Source: Pseudarthrobacter defluvii (lineage in GTDB: Bacteria > Actinomycetota > Actinomycetes > Actinomycetales > Micrococcaceae). From it: a DNA stretch of 64,000 nucleotides. Numbering within the stretch: position 1 is the stretch's first letter; every line of letters begins with the position of its first letter. The DNA lies in the NCBI RefSeq assembly GCF_030816725.1, contig NZ_JAUSYG010000001.1, positions 4,278,001-4,342,000 of the forward strand. The letters are read 5' to 3'. A program made the translations under genes and the position numbers. This document shows, piece after piece, positions 16,895-28,738 of this stretch. Below the pieces are notes generated by a model. The model worked only from the letters and a program-made list of their open reading frames with translations, was not told where the DNA came from and made no database searches.

Positions 16895-17440
16895 TTACAG
16901 CTGTTCGATGTCGATGCTGTTGATGGTCACGTCCTCCACAGGACGGTCGCCCATGCCGGTGCGCACACCCTCGATGGCGTCAACAACCTTCTTGGATTCC
17001 TCATCAGCCACTTCACCGAAGATGGTGTGCTTGCCCTGGAGCCAGTCCGTGGGGATGGTGGTGATGAAGAACTGTGAACCGTTGGTGCCCTTGCCCATCT
17101 GGATGCCGGCGTTGGCCATGGCGAGCTTGTAGGGCTGGTTGAAGCTCAGTTCCGGGTGGATCTCGTCATCGAAGCGGTAGCCGGGGCCGCCGGTTCCACG
17201 GCCCAGCGGATCGCCCGCCTGGATCATGAAGTCCTTGATGATGCGGTGGAAAATGGTTCCGTTGTACAACGGGGTGCCCGTCTTGTCCTCGCCGGTTTCC
17301 GGGTGGGTCCACGCCTGCTCGCCGGTGGCAAGGCCCACGAAGCTCTTGACCGTCTTGGGCGCGTGGTTGCCGAAGAGGTTAACCACGATGTCGCCGAGGC
17401 TGGTGTGGATGGTTGCTTTTGCAGTTGCGATGGCAGTCAT
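16895..17440 (-). CDS. ppiA: Cyclophilin-type peptidyl-prolyl cis-trans isomerase
   Basis: The 181-residue cytoplasmic cyclophilin assists protein folding by isomerising X-Pro bonds. Active-site signatures are the FHRIIKDFMIQAGDP stretch, GTNGSQFFIT and the tryptophan/histidine segment DWLQGKHTIFGEV. It has no signal peptide. The synteny with pknB and gyrA matches ppiA at mycobacterial origins. Confidence 0.94.
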   Translation of the reverse strand: MTAIATAKATIHTSLGDIVVNLFGNHAPKTVKSFVGLATGEQAWTHPETGEDKTGTPLYNGTIFHRIIKDFMIQAGDPLGRGTGGPGYRFDDEIHPELSFNQPYKLAMANAGIQMGKGTNGSQFFITTIPTDWLQGKHTIFGEVADEESKKVVDAIEGVRTGMGDRPVEDVTINSIDIEQL

Positions 17441-17553
17441 GGCCCCATTCTCCCATGCCAGTTCCGGCCGGCAGCGGCAGCGGAGGCAGTTCCGCGCTGG
17501 GTGAAATCGCCCTAAAAACTGCAGAGTGAATAGCCCCTGTAGATCTGGGCACG

Positions 17554-17559
17554 TAGGCT
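17554..17559 (+). promoter_or_regulatory. Candidate -10 element for the helical-repeat protein gene
   Basis: TAGGCT lies 36 bases before the GTG at 17595, a hexamer common at actinobacterial housekeeping -10 sites. No clear -35 is visible. Confidence 0.3.
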
Positions 17560-17594
17560 AGCGACAGAACCGTCACATTAATCGGGAGGTAGTT

Positions 17595-18536
17595 GTGAAG
17601 AAATCGGATCGTATTGCCCGTGACCTTGAGCAGTCGGTCACCAGCGCGGTGGTAAACGCCAAGGATTGGGCGGCCCCCCGGGTGGAAGCTGCCGTGGACT
17701 GGGCTGTTCCGCGCCTCCAGCAGAGTCTGGACACCGCATCTCCCAAGATTCAGGAGGGCCTGAAGTCGGCAGCGCACAACCTGGCTGACGGCGTAGCCAC
17801 CGTGACTCCCCGGATCCAGGACGGGCTGGCCCAGCTGGCCCCCAAGATCAATGATGTTGTGGAAGGCGCCTCGCCCAGGCTGCACGACGCCCTGGATAGG
17901 GCCACCCCGGTTGTCCTGAATGCGCGCGACCGCGTGGTGGTGGAATACTTGCCCAAGCTCTCGGACCAGATCGGCGTGGCATCCGGTGCAGTCCACCGGA
18001 CCCTGGAGAACACACCGGCACGGGTGGACGCCGTGGCCCAGAAGCTGGGCGATGTGGGGCTCATCCACGCCCTCCAGGAGCAGGCCCAGTTGACCGGAAC
18101 CCAGCTCAAGGCAGCCGCTACCGGCGCCGGCCGGGCGGTGGATGTCCAGTTGGCCCAGCCGGAGAAGCCCAAGAAGCGCGGATGGCTGGTGTTTGGCGTG
18201 GTGGCCGCTGCCGTGGCCGCCGGCGTTGCGGCATGGAAGGCATCCAAGCCTGTGGAGGACCCCTGGAAGACTCCTTCGCCGGTCACCCCCACTCCCGCGC
18301 CGGTTCCTGCCACCACCGTCAGCGACGTCAAGGAAACCACCGCAAGTGCAGCTGACAAGGCTGCTGATGCAACCGGTTCGGCCGCGGACGCCGTCGCGGA
18401 CAAGGCAGCCGACGCAGCGGAGACCGTCAAGGAGAAGTCTGCTGACGCCGCCGAGAAGGCAAAGCACGTGGCCGACGACGCCGCAGAAGGTTCAAAGACT
18501 GCCTCAAAGGACGGCGAGGGCAGCAGCCCGGCCTAG
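17595..18536 (+). CDS. Membrane-anchored amphipathic helical-repeat protein, function unknown
   Basis: The 313-residue protein starts at a GTG behind GGGAGG. Residues 1-190 form repeated amphipathic helices with a recurring pattern (AAPRVEAAVDWAVPRLQQSL, SPKIQEGLKSA, TPRIQDGLAQ, SPRLHDALDRA), roughly one repeat per 18-22 residues with proline breaks. A hydrophobic stretch at about 196-213 (WLVFGVVAAAVAAGVAAW) follows. After a Pro/Thr linker the C-terminal third is an Ala/Asp/Lys-rich ADKAADA/AEKAKHVADDA coil like LEA or apolipoprotein repeats. It could coat membranes or scaffold the envelope. I do not recognise a named family. Confidence 0.8.
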   Translation: MKKSDRIARDLEQSVTSAVVNAKDWAAPRVEAAVDWAVPRLQQSLDTASPKIQEGLKSAAHNLADGVATVTPRIQDGLAQLAPKINDVVEGASPRLHDALDRATPVVLNARDRVVVEYLPKLSDQIGVASGAVHRTLENTPARVDAVAQKLGDVGLIHALQEQAQLTGTQLKAAATGAGRAVDVQLAQPEKPKKRGWLVFGVVAAAVAAGVAAWKASKPVEDPWKTPSPVTPTPAPVPATTVSDVKETTASAADKAADATGSAADAVADKAADAAETVKEKSADAAEKAKHVADDAAEGSKTASKDGEGSSPA

Positions 18537-18551
18537 TTTCCTGCCGCAGCC

Positions 18552-18597
18552 AAAGGGGGCTCCGTCCAGTGACCAGTTCACCGTGCGGGGCCCCTTT
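18552..18597 (+). terminator. Hairpin terminator candidate
   Basis: AAAGGGG at 18552-18558 pairs with CCCCTTT at 18591-18597, extended by further imperfect pairing. It lies just after the stop of the helical-repeat gene. Confidence 0.55.
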
Positions 18598-18688
18598 CCT
18601 GTGCCTGCGCACCATCCCCGGCGGGGATGGGCACGGGTGCTAGATTTGTGGTGATGCCAGCCAATCCAATCGACCCTCTGGGGATGCC

Positions 18689-19534
18689 TTGAACGACGCA
18701 GACGTACAGCTCCGCGTATCCATCGTTATCCCGGCGTACAACGAGGAGAGCGTGATCAGGCAGTGCCTCATCGCTGCCATCTACCAGTCTGTTCCCGCGC
18801 ACGAGATCATCGTGGTGGACAACCTTTCGAAAGACCGTACCTCCGACATTGTCCGCCAAATGCAGCTCGAGTATCCGGAAAGCCCCCTCATCCTTCTCAG
18901 CCAGGACCGGGAGCAGGGACTGATCCCCACCCGGAACTTCGGGCTGGACAGCGCCACCGGGGACGTCCTGGGACGCATCGACGCCGACTCCATCGTCGAG
19001 CCGGACTGGGTGGAGCAGGTGCAGAAGGCATTCGCCGACCCGTCAGTCCAGGCTGCCACCGGCCCGGTGGTCTACTACGACATGCCGATGCGCCGCTTTG
19101 GGCTCAAGGCCGATGACAAGATGCGCCAGCTCATGCTGAAGCTGGCCAAGCACCAGTACCACTTCCTCTTCGGTTCCAATATGGCGCTGCGTGCCAGCGC
19201 CTGGGAGACCATCCGATCCGAGACCTGCCGGGACGAGAAGGACGAGATGCATGAGGACATCGATTTGTCCCTGCACCTCGCCGACCATGAACTCCCGGTG
19301 CGCTACTGGCCGCAAATGGTGTCCGGGATGTCTGCGCGCCGGCTGGAGGATTCACCGCGTGACTACCGCTATTACGTCACCCGGTTTGACCGCACGTACA
19401 AGGCGCACAACGTCAAGAAAATGGCCCTGAAGGCTCCCATGGTGGTCTTCTTCTCGGTGTATTTCCCGGCCAAGCTGCTCAGGGCAATCCACACTGTCAA
19501 CACGGCCCAGCCGATGCGCCGCGGCGGCCAGTAG
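18689..19534 (+). CDS. Family 2 glycosyltransferase
   Basis: The 281-residue protein has a GT-A fold. The nucleotide-sugar-binding start is VSIVIPAYNEES, the DxD motif is in GRIDADSIVE, and the likely base is in the HEDIDLSLHL segment. The C-terminal end has one hydrophobic stretch (about 245-265). It probably transfers a sugar to a lipid or polysaccharide at the membrane. The best in-frame start is TTG at 18689 with GGGG five bases upstream; this start is less certain than the rest. Confidence 0.85.
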   Translation: MNDADVQLRVSIVIPAYNEESVIRQCLIAAIYQSVPAHEIIVVDNLSKDRTSDIVRQMQLEYPESPLILLSQDREQGLIPTRNFGLDSATGDVLGRIDADSIVEPDWVEQVQKAFADPSVQAATGPVVYYDMPMRRFGLKADDKMRQLMLKLAKHQYHFLFGSNMALRASAWETIRSETCRDEKDEMHEDIDLSLHLADHELPVRYWPQMVSGMSARRLEDSPRDYRYYVTRFDRTYKAHNVKKMALKAPMVVFFSVYFPAKLLRAIHTVNTAQPMRRGGQ

Positions 19535-19537
19535 CCT

Positions 19538-20494
19538 TTAGTCGGTTCCCAGCTCGGCGAGGCGTTCCGACGGCGGTTCCTCCTGGGGTGCCGCCCCGTC
19601 CGTGCCGTCCCTGCCGGTCCGTTCGCCCCTGCCGGTCCTTTGGCCCAGGACCACGACGGCGAGTCCCGCCAGGATCAGGCCGAGCCCCGCGTACGTTCCC
19701 GCAGGAAGCGTTTCATGCAGGAACACGGCAGCCAGCAAGGCTGCCCCGGGGATTTCCAGGAGGATGATCATGGAGACGATGAGCGGGCTCATGGTGGCCA
19801 GCAGGTGGTTGAACGCCGTGTGGCCCACCAGCTGCGCGCACACGGTAATGGCGGCGATGCCAAGCCATCCCGCAGCCTCGAAGCCGGCCAGGGGCTGGCC
19901 TGTGAAGAGGGCGAGTACGGCCACAAGTGCGGCGCACATACCGTAGCAGAGGGTGGTGTAGGTTCCGGTGGTCATGCTCTGCCGTGCCTTGCCGCCGGCC
20001 AGCGTATAGAGCCCCGCTAAAGCACCGCCGGCCATTGCCAACAGGTCTCCGGTAACGGCCTGCGGGGAAGATCCCAGGTCGAAGCCGGTGATGGCTACGA
20101 CACCGCCGAAGGCTATGCCCAGCCCTGCCAGTACCTGCCAGCGGTGGCGCGTGCCGCGCAACAGCTGGAAGACCGCAATCCATGCCGACTGCAGGCACAC
20201 CAGGGCCGTGGCCGCTGCCACGGAGGTGAGCTGGAGGGAGGTGATGAAGCAGGCAAAGTGCAGCGCAAGGGCGACGGCTGCCAGCGCGGACCAGCGGAAC
20301 TCGCGGCTGGTGATGCTGCCGAACTGGCGGGGGTTCCCGACCAGGGTCGGGGTGGCCATGACGGCGGAACCGATGGCGTTGCGCCAGAAGGCAATGGCCA
20401 GGGCGCTGACACTGGTGGCCCCGAGGGTGGCCGCAATCAAGGGGCCTGACGAAGCGACGCCCAGCACGCCCAGGGCCGCGATGATCGAGTTCAC
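19538..20494 (-). CDS. EamA/DMT-superfamily transporter
   Basis: The 318-residue protein has about ten predicted helices in two EamA repeats (about 5-135 and 150-285), as in drug/metabolite exporters such as RhtA or YdcZ relatives. The tail after residue 290 is charged and Gly/Arg-rich. The substrate is unknown. It converges on the glycosyltransferase gene with a three-base gap. Confidence 0.88.
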   Translation of the reverse strand: MNSIIAALGVLGVASSGPLIAATLGATSVSALAIAFWRNAIGSAVMATPTLVGNPRQFGSITSREFRWSALAAVALALHFACFITSLQLTSVAAATALVCLQSAWIAVFQLLRGTRHRWQVLAGLGIAFGGVVAITGFDLGSSPQAVTGDLLAMAGGALAGLYTLAGGKARQSMTTGTYTTLCYGMCAALVAVLALFTGQPLAGFEAAGWLGIAAITVCAQLVGHTAFNHLLATMSPLIVSMIILLEIPGAALLAAVFLHETLPAGTYAGLGLILAGLAVVVLGQRTGRGERTGRDGTDGAAPQEEPPSERLAELGTD

Positions 20495-20537
20495 TGCAGC
20501 CCCCTGAATACTGGTTTTCCCGCGACCGTGGAAAGCA

Positions 20538-20574
20538 AAAGTCCCGGCCTGCGTTTTACGCTGACCGGGACTTT
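20538..20574 (-). terminator. Terminator downstream of tRNA-Ala
   Basis: AAAGTCCCGG (20538-20547) pairs with CCGGGACTTT (20565-20574). Read on the minus strand, the hairpin is followed by a T-rich TTTTGCTTT run. Confidence 0.75.
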
Positions 20575-20578
20575 CCTA

Positions 20579-20654
20579 TGGTGGAGGCACGGGGACTCGA
20601 ACCCCGAACCCCCTGCTTGCAAAGCAGGTGCGCTACCAATTGCGCCATGCCCCC
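20579..20654 (-). tRNA. tRNA-Ala (anticodon TGC)
   Basis: The 76-nt minus-strand sequence has the acceptor stem GGGGGCA/TGCCTCC, a GGTTCGAGTCC T-arm, and the anticodon loop TTGCAAG giving TGC. The 3' CCA is encoded, unlike in the two other tRNA genes of the window. Confidence 0.95.
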
Positions 20655-20723
20655 ATAAGAAGCAACCCGTCCATCATACCCTAGAACCTGGGAGCCTTTG
20701 ACAGCTCCCGGCGGGCGTCCGGG

Positions 20724-20840
20724 CTAGTCCACCGTATCGGTTGACTTGCTCCAGACCGTTTTCCGGGCTTCAGACTCCTGTGCTTTTCGGTAGACCAGGA
20801 CGCCTGCGATTGCCGCTGCCAGTACGAGCAACTTTTTCAC
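20724..20840 (-). CDS. Micro-protein resembling the DLW-39 family
   Basis: A 38-residue reading frame starts at a GTG behind GGGGGAG: MKKLLVLAAAIAGVLVYR, then KAQESEARKTVWSKSTDTVD. It has one short hydrophobic helix and a charged tail. The KKLL start, the VYRK end of the helix and the tail fit what I recall of the DLW-39 family, tiny actinobacterial proteins of about 39 residues found by origin tRNA genes. Here it lies between tRNA-Ile and tRNA-Ala, all on the minus strand. Function is unknown. Confidence 0.7.
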   Translation of the reverse strand: MKKLLVLAAAIAGVLVYRKAQESEARKTVWSKSTDTVD

Positions 20841-20908
20841 ATGCTCCCCCTTCCGGCCAGGTACGGGCGAACCGTACCAACCTCCGTTTGAAACCTGCAC
20901 AGGTTCCG

Positions 20909-20982
20909 TGGGCGTACCAGGACTTGAACCTGGGACCTCTTCGTTATCAGCGAAGCGCTCTAACCGCCTGAGCTATACGCCC
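20909..20982 (-). tRNA. tRNA-Ile (anticodon GAT)
   Basis: The 74-nt minus-strand sequence has the acceptor stem GGGCGTA/TACGCCC, the D-arm TAGCTCAGGCGGTTAGAGC, the anticodon loop CTGATAA giving GAT and the T-loop GGTTCAAGTCC. CCA is not encoded. Ile and Ala tRNAs downstream of gyrA are typical of actinobacterial origins. Confidence 0.95.
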
Positions 20983-21079
20983 CGATCCCTCATCGGGCCG
21001 AGACATGACTTTACAGCACACCCCGGCCCGATCTCAAATCGGGCCTTTCCGCCGGTCCGGAACCGGGCGAAATGGCTTC

Positions 21080-21743
21080 CTAATCGTCGGTGAGGGTTAC
21101 CCCGATGCCGCCCACCAGGGTGGCAGAGATGTTGTACAGGACCGCGGAAAGCATGGAGAGCGCCGTAAGCAGGACAACGTTAACCACGGCAATGATGGTG
21201 GCGAACGAGGCCACCTGCCCCAGCGAGGCAACCTTCTTCAGCTCAAAACCGCCGCTTTCAGAGCCGGCGAGCGTGCCGAGAAGGCTGTCCACCTGGTCGA
21301 AAATCCCGGTCAGGTCAAGGACCGTCCAGAGGACGATGGCAGCCACCACGGTGACGATGCCCAGTGCCACGGAAAGCAGGAATGCCATCTTCAGGACGGA
21401 CCACGGGTCCACCCTGCTGATCAGCAGCCGGGCACGGCGGACTTTCGCCTTGGGGGCCGGTTTGACCAGTCCGGGGGTGCCCTGGCCGGCCGATCCCTGC
21501 ACAGGGCGCTGGCCTGCAGCCGAGGGGCGCTGCCCCTGTTGGCCCTGGAAGGGCCGCTGCCCGGGCTGCACGGGGCGGTCACCCTGCTGCGGACGCTGGC
21601 CGGGGGCGGCTGGCCGCTGGCCTGGTGCACCCGCGGGGGCTGCGGGGCGCTGCTGCGGACGAACGGGAGCGTTCACGCGGGGTGCCGCTGAAGGTCGGTT
21701 CCCGTCGGGAACAGCGCTGTTCGGCTTGGGAAATGAGTCGGAA

Positions 21744-21751
<8 letters not shown>
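21080..21751 (-). CDS. DUF3566 membrane protein
   Basis: The 223-residue protein has a long Pro/Gln/Arg-rich disordered N-terminus (about 1-105, with repeated GQRP units) and a conserved DUF3566 region with two transmembrane helices (about 120-150 and 185-215), starting [22 protein letters not shown]3566 proteins are regularly found after gyrA in Actinobacteria (the Rv0007 position). Their function is unknown. The start codon lies inside the end of gyrA (8-bp overlap). Confidence 0.88.
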
Positions 21752-24422
<2,671 letters not shown>

Positions 24423-24477
24423 TCTTTATTTTCCGTTTCAGGTATATGTCTGGTTCCGAATACTTTGGAGCGGGTCC

Positions 24478-26565
24478 TTAGATGTCCAGGAACCTGACGT
24501 CCTTGGCGTTCTGCTGGATGAAGTTGCGGCGTGATTCCACGTCTTCGCCCATGAGGACGGAGAAGATCTGGTCGGCGGCAAGGGCGTCGTCCATGGTGAC
24601 CTGCAACAGGGTGCGGTGATCCGGGTCCATGGTGGTATCCCACAGCTCGGTGTAGTCCATCTCGCCCAGGCCCTTGTAGCGCTGGATGCCGTTGTCCTTG
24701 GGGATGCGGCGTCCCGCTGCCTGCCCTGCCACCAGCTTGGCATCGCGTTCGCGGTCGCTGTAGACGTAGTCGTGCGGGGCGTTGGACCACTTGATCCGGT
24801 ACAGCGGGGGCTGCGCCAGGTACACGTAACCGTTCTCGATCAGCGGCCGCATGTAACGGAACAGCAGGGTCATCAGCAGGGTTGTGATGTGCTGGCCATC
24901 CACGTCCGCGTCTGCCATGAGGACGATCTTGTGGTACCGCAGCTTGGCGAGGTCGAAGTCCTCGCCGATGCCGGTGCCGAAGGCAGTGATCATGGACTGG
25001 ACCTCCGCGTTGCCCAGGGCCTTGTCCAGGCGGGCCCGCTCCACGTTCAGGATCTTGCCGCGCAGCGGCAGGATGGCCTGCGTTTCAGGGTTGCGGCCGC
25101 GCTTGGCGGAACCGCCGGCGGAGTCACCCTCCACGATGTAGACCTCGCACTTTTCCGGGTCTTTCGAGGAGCAGTCGGAAAGCTTGCCGGGCATGCCGAA
25201 CGATTCCAGCGGGCTCTTGCGACGGGCGTTGTCGCGCGCCTTCCTGGCCGCCATCCTGGCCTGTGCGGCGGAAATGGCCTTGCGGATCACATCGCGGGCG
25301 GGGCCGGGGTTGCGCTCCAGCCAGTCGCCCAGGCCGTCGGTGACCACGCGCTGGACGAAGCCCTTGACCTCGGAGTTGCCCAACTTGGTCTTGGTCTGGC
25401 CCTCGAACTGGGGTTCGGCCAGTTTGACGGAGATGACAGCGGTGAGGCCCTCGCGGATGTCATCGCCCGTGAGGTTGTCGTCCTTCTCCTTGATGATGCC
25501 CTTTTCCCGGGCATACCGGTTGATAAGGGACGTCATGGCAGCGCGGAAACCCTCTTCGTGGGTGCCGCCCTCGTGGGTGTTGATGGTATTGGCGTAGGTG
25601 TGCACGCTCTCGGAGTAGGCATTGGTCCACTGCATGGCCATTTCCAGGGCGACGCGGCGTTCCTTGTCCTCGGTTTCGAAGGCGATGACGTCCTCGTGGA
25701 CCACTTCGACTTTCTTGCCCGAGTTCAGGTGCTTGACGTAGTCCAACAGGCCTTCGTCGTACTGGTACACCACCGTGCGGTGTTCTGCGCTGACCTCACC
25801 CTCGGTGCTGAGGTCATCGAGGTCCAGGTCGCCGTCGGCCTCACTTGATGCGGCGTCGCGCTCATCCGTGAGCGTGATGCGCAGGCCCTTGTTGAGGAAC
25901 GCCATCTGCTGGAAGCGGGCACGGAGCGTTTCGAAGTCGAACTCGGTGCTTTCGAAGATCGCCGGATCCGGGTAGAACGTCTGGCTGGTACCGGTGGCAT
26001 CCGTTTCTTCGCCCTTGACCAGGCTGCCCTGCGGCTTGCCTCCGTCGGCAAAGGACATTCGCCACACGTGCCCCTGGCGCCGCACTTCGGTGTTCACGCG
26101 GCTGGACAGGGCGTTGACCACTGAAATGCCGACACCATGGAGGCCGCCGGACACGGCGTACCCGCCGCCGCCGAACTTGCCGCCTGCGTGCAGGATGGTC
26201 ATGACCACCTCGACGGTGGGCTTGTGTTCTGTCGGGTGCATGTCCACGGGGATGCCGCGGCCGTCGTCAACCACTTTGACGCCGCCGTCGGCCTGCAGGA
26301 CTACCTCGATGTGGCTGCAGTAGCCTGCCAGCGCCTCGTCCACGGAGTTGTCCACCACTTCGTAAACCAGGTGGTGGAGGCCGCGGGGACCAGTCGAGCC
26401 GATGTACATGCCGGGACGCTTGCGGACAGCCTCGAGGCCTTCAAGGACAGTGATGTCACTGGCGCCGTATTCCCTTGGAGTGGCTGCCGCAGGTGGAGTA
26501 TCAGGGGTGCGGCCATCCTCGACTGCTGTATCTGCTGCCAGAATATCTGTATTGTCGTTAGCCAC
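24478..26565 (-). CDS. gyrB: DNA gyrase subunit B
   Basis: The 695-residue ATPase subunit has the GHKL domain with [14 protein letters not shown] and [10 protein letters not shown], the transducer, and the TOPRIM domain with EGDSAGG and DADVDGQHI, ending in the PLYRIKW-type tail domain. I place the start at the GTG at 26565 (reading [13 protein letters not shown]). It follows GGAG, and GyrB homology begins only about 40 residues later. An earlier in-frame start up to 26727 is possible but would add a non-conserved leader. Confidence 0.95.
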   Translation of the reverse strand: MANDNTDILAADTAVEDGRTPDTPPAAATPREYGASDITVLEGLEAVRKRPGMYIGSTGPRGLHHLVYEVVDNSVDEALAGYCSHIEVVLQADGGVKVVDDGRGIPVDMHPTEHKPTVEVVMTILHAGGKFGGGGYAVSGGLHGVGISVVNALSSRVNTEVRRQGHVWRMSFADGGKPQGSLVKGEETDATGTSQTFYPDPAIFESTEFDFETLRARFQQMAFLNKGLRITLTDERDAASSEADGDLDLDDLSTEGEVSAEHRTVVYQYDEGLLDYVKHLNSGKKVEVVHEDVIAFETEDKERRVALEMAMQWTNAYSESVHTYANTINTHEGGTHEEGFRAAMTSLINRYAREKGIIKEKDDNLTGDDIREGLTAVISVKLAEPQFEGQTKTKLGNSEVKGFVQRVVTDGLGDWLERNPGPARDVIRKAISAAQARMAARKARDNARRKSPLESFGMPGKLSDCSSKDPEKCEVYIVEGDSAGGSAKRGRNPETQAILPLRGKILNVERARLDKALGNAEVQSMITAFGTGIGEDFDLAKLRYHKIVLMADADVDGQHITTLLMTLLFRYMRPLIENGYVYLAQPPLYRIKWSNAPHDYVYSDRERDAKLVAGQAAGRRIPKDNGIQRYKGLGEMDYTELWDTTMDPDHRTLLQVTMDDALAADQIFSVLMGEDVESRRNFIQQNAKDVRFLDI

Positions 26566-26943
26566 AGGCGCTGCGACTCCTCTGTTCTCGATTATGGCCG
26601 GCCGGTTTCTCTTCCCAAGGGAAAAGCCACCCGCCAACAGGCACAAACTTATGGCGCCGGTGACTTGCTGACGATGGTGGTCCATGCCCCGCACACGAAA
26701 AGTGCGCGGAGAACGGACTGAAGTCAACGTTTCATCCGCGCCCAGTTATCTGCACCAATTCTACCGCGAACAGCCGCATATCCCCGCATTCCAGGGGCTT
26801 CGCCCGCAGCGAATATGGCTCTGCGAGGCTCTAGGCCCTGCCTAGGGCGGCCCAGCGGTGCGCCCTCCGGGTGCCTATACGCCCTCGAGTCCTTACAGCG
26901 CCGTACACGGCCTGGGAAGCAGTTTCAAGAGCTGCCGCGCGGA
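26566..26943. promoter_or_regulatory. gyrB upstream spacer
   Basis: This 378-bp stretch between dciA and gyrB carries no convincing gene. On the minus strand a TTGACT hexamer (26722-26727) could be a -35 for gyrB, but the matching -10 is poor. An open plus-strand frame crosses it but looks like antisense shadow. Confidence 0.35.
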
Positions 26944-27498
26944 CTATCCGTACGTGTCCCGCGGCCCGCGGCCGTTGACACTGCGCCCACCCTTGCGCCA
27001 ACTCGGTGCCGAGGGGCCAAGTACCTGGATGCTGGTGACCACGCCGTCGCCCAGTTCACGGCGGAATTTGTCGAGCAGGCTGCTGCTCAGAAGCCGCAGC
27101 TGGGTGGCCCAGGCAGTGGAATCACACCGTACGTGGAGGGTGGTGTCGGTGAAGCTTTCCGGTGTGCAGTGGGCGGAGATTTCGGGTCCCACCAGGGTGG
27201 ACCACTCGGCCATGACGGATCCGACGGCCACGGGTGAGGTCCAGCCCCGCTCCGCCACCAGCCGTCCGACAACCTTTCCCAGGCCCAGCGGGTCACGGCC
27301 GGTGGCGTGGAACTGGCTGAAGCCGCGGGTGTCGCGGATACTGCCTTTGGCCTTTTGCGAACCCGGCCGCGCCACTTTCCTGCGGACTTCGCCGCGCGCC
27401 GCCGCGGCCTCGCGCATGCGGTTCAGCGCAGCCTGCGGGGCATCGATGTTGTCAGGTTCCCGGCCGGGCTGCAGCCCGCCGCCTTGGTCACTGCTCAT
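26944..27498 (-). CDS. dciA: DciA-type replication protein (DUF721)
   Basis: The 184-residue protein has a charged flexible N-terminus and a C-terminal DUF721/DciA domain (about 75-165) with VAERGWTSPVAVGSVMAEWSTLVGP and the LTVRCDSTAWATQL-like segment. DciA recruits or loads the replicative helicase DnaB in bacteria lacking DnaC. Its start lies inside the end of recF (11-bp overlap), a linkage conserved in Actinobacteria (the Rv0004 position). Confidence 0.88.
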   Translation of the reverse strand: MSSDQGGGLQPGREPDNIDAPQAALNRMREAAAARGEVRRKVARPGSQKAKGSIRDTRGFSQFHATGRDPLGLGKVVGRLVAERGWTSPVAVGSVMAEWSTLVGPEISAHCTPESFTDTTLHVRCDSTAWATQLRLLSSSLLDKFRRELGDGVVTSIQVLGPSAPSWRKGGRSVNGRGPRDTYG

Positions 27499-28693
27499 CG
27501 ATACCTCCCGGGATGACTTTCACCCGCCGCCCGGACAGCTCTTCCGGAATATCGGCGTCGACGGCGGCGGTCACCAGGACCTGTTCCGCGCCGGAGACTA
27601 TTGCCGCCAGTTTACGCCGGCGCTGGACGTCCAGTTCTGCGAAGACGTCGTCAAGAATGAGGATGGGGGCTGAACCGCCGGTCCGGGCATCATCCAGCAT
27701 GACGTAGTAGGAGGCCAGCCGGAGGGACAGGCACATGGACCAGGTTTCCCCGTGCGAGGCGTAGCCCTTGGCCGGCGCCTGGCCGAGCATCAGCTCCAGT
27801 TCGTCGCGGTGCGGACCGACCAGGGAGATGCCCCGTTCCAGTTCCTTTTTCCGCGATTCCGCGAACGCCCGGACATACCGGTCGGTGAGTTGTTCAACGG
27901 AGAGCAGGCGGAGGTCGTCCGGTTCGCCTGAAGAACCTCCCGCTGCGGCGGGCTGCCCTGCGGCGGCCGGGACGCCGTCGTCGTCCATCTGGTTCTGGAG
28001 GGTGGACCGGTAGGTGGCGTCAGCGGGCTTGGACGCGTCCGTGAGTTCCGCATAGGCCCGGGCGAGGTGCGGGCGGAGCCGTTCCACCAGTTCCAGCCGT
28101 GCATGCAGCAATTCCGCTCCGGCCCGGGCCATGTGCTGGTCCCACACGTCCAGGGTTGACTCATGCGCGGCGGTAAACCGCCCGGCGCGGGCCGACTTGA
28201 GCAGGGCGTTGCGCTGTTTCAGTACGCGGTCATAGTCGCTGCGCGTGGCGGCATGGTGCGGAACCAGGCTGGCCAGCAACTCGTCCAGGAAGCGACGGCG
28301 GTTGGAGGGATCACCCTTGACCAGGGCCAGGTCTTCCGGGGCAAAGAGGACAGTCTGGCAGATGCCAAGAAGGTCGCGGGCGCGCACCGGGTTGCTGCGG
28401 TTGATGCGGCCCCGGTTGGCCCGGCCGGCGTTGATTTCCAGCTCAAGGACAGTGGTTTGGGTTCCACGGACCAGGCGGGCGCGGACAAGGGCCCGTTCCG
28501 TGCCAAACCTCAGCAGCGGAGCATCGGAGCTGACCCGGTGTGAGCTGAGGGTGGCCAGGTACCCGATGGCTTCCATCAGGTTGGTCTTGCCAATGCCGTT
28601 GTATCCCACCAGGACGGTAACGCCGGGACCCAGGGCAAGGTCAACCTGGGCGTAACTGCGGAAGTCGGTCAGTGAAAGGTGTTCCAGATACAC
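27488..28693 (-). CDS. recF: DNA replication and repair protein RecF
   Basis: The 401-residue SMC-like ATPase loads RecA at gaps behind stalled forks. The Walker A motif is GYNGIGKTN (30-38), the ABC signature lies in the LSLRLASYYVM region, and Walker B is ILILDDVFAELD. An insertion rich in Gly/Ala/Pro at about 225-240 is not typical of the core. It lies 45 bp after gnd. Confidence 0.95.
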   Translation of the reverse strand: MYLEHLSLTDFRSYAQVDLALGPGVTVLVGYNGIGKTNLMEAIGYLATLSSHRVSSDAPLLRFGTERALVRARLVRGTQTTVLELEINAGRANRGRINRSNPVRARDLLGICQTVLFAPEDLALVKGDPSNRRRFLDELLASLVPHHAATRSDYDRVLKQRNALLKSARAGRFTAAHESTLDVWDQHMARAGAELLHARLELVERLRPHLARAYAELTDASKPADATYRSTLQNQMDDDGVPAAAGQPAAAGGSSGEPDDLRLLSVEQLTDRYVRAFAESRKKELERGISLVGPHRDELELMLGQAPAKGYASHGETWSMCLSLRLASYYVMLDDARTGGSAPILILDDVFAELDVQRRRKLAAIVSGAEQVLVTAAVDADIPEELSGRRVKVIPGGIDEQ

Positions 28694-28738
28694 GCGGTTT
28701 TCGGCAATTCTGGGAACGCTGTTGGTTCCCGATGGATG

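Noticed and set aside
24616..25848. A 410-codon open frame antisense to gyrB
   Set aside because: It lies wholly within gyrB, with low-complexity Val/Gly/Asp content and no start signal.
26566..26727. N-terminal extension of GyrB by 54 residues
   Set aside because: It is not conserved-looking, and a GTG with a ribosome binding site at 26565 gives the normal GyrB length.
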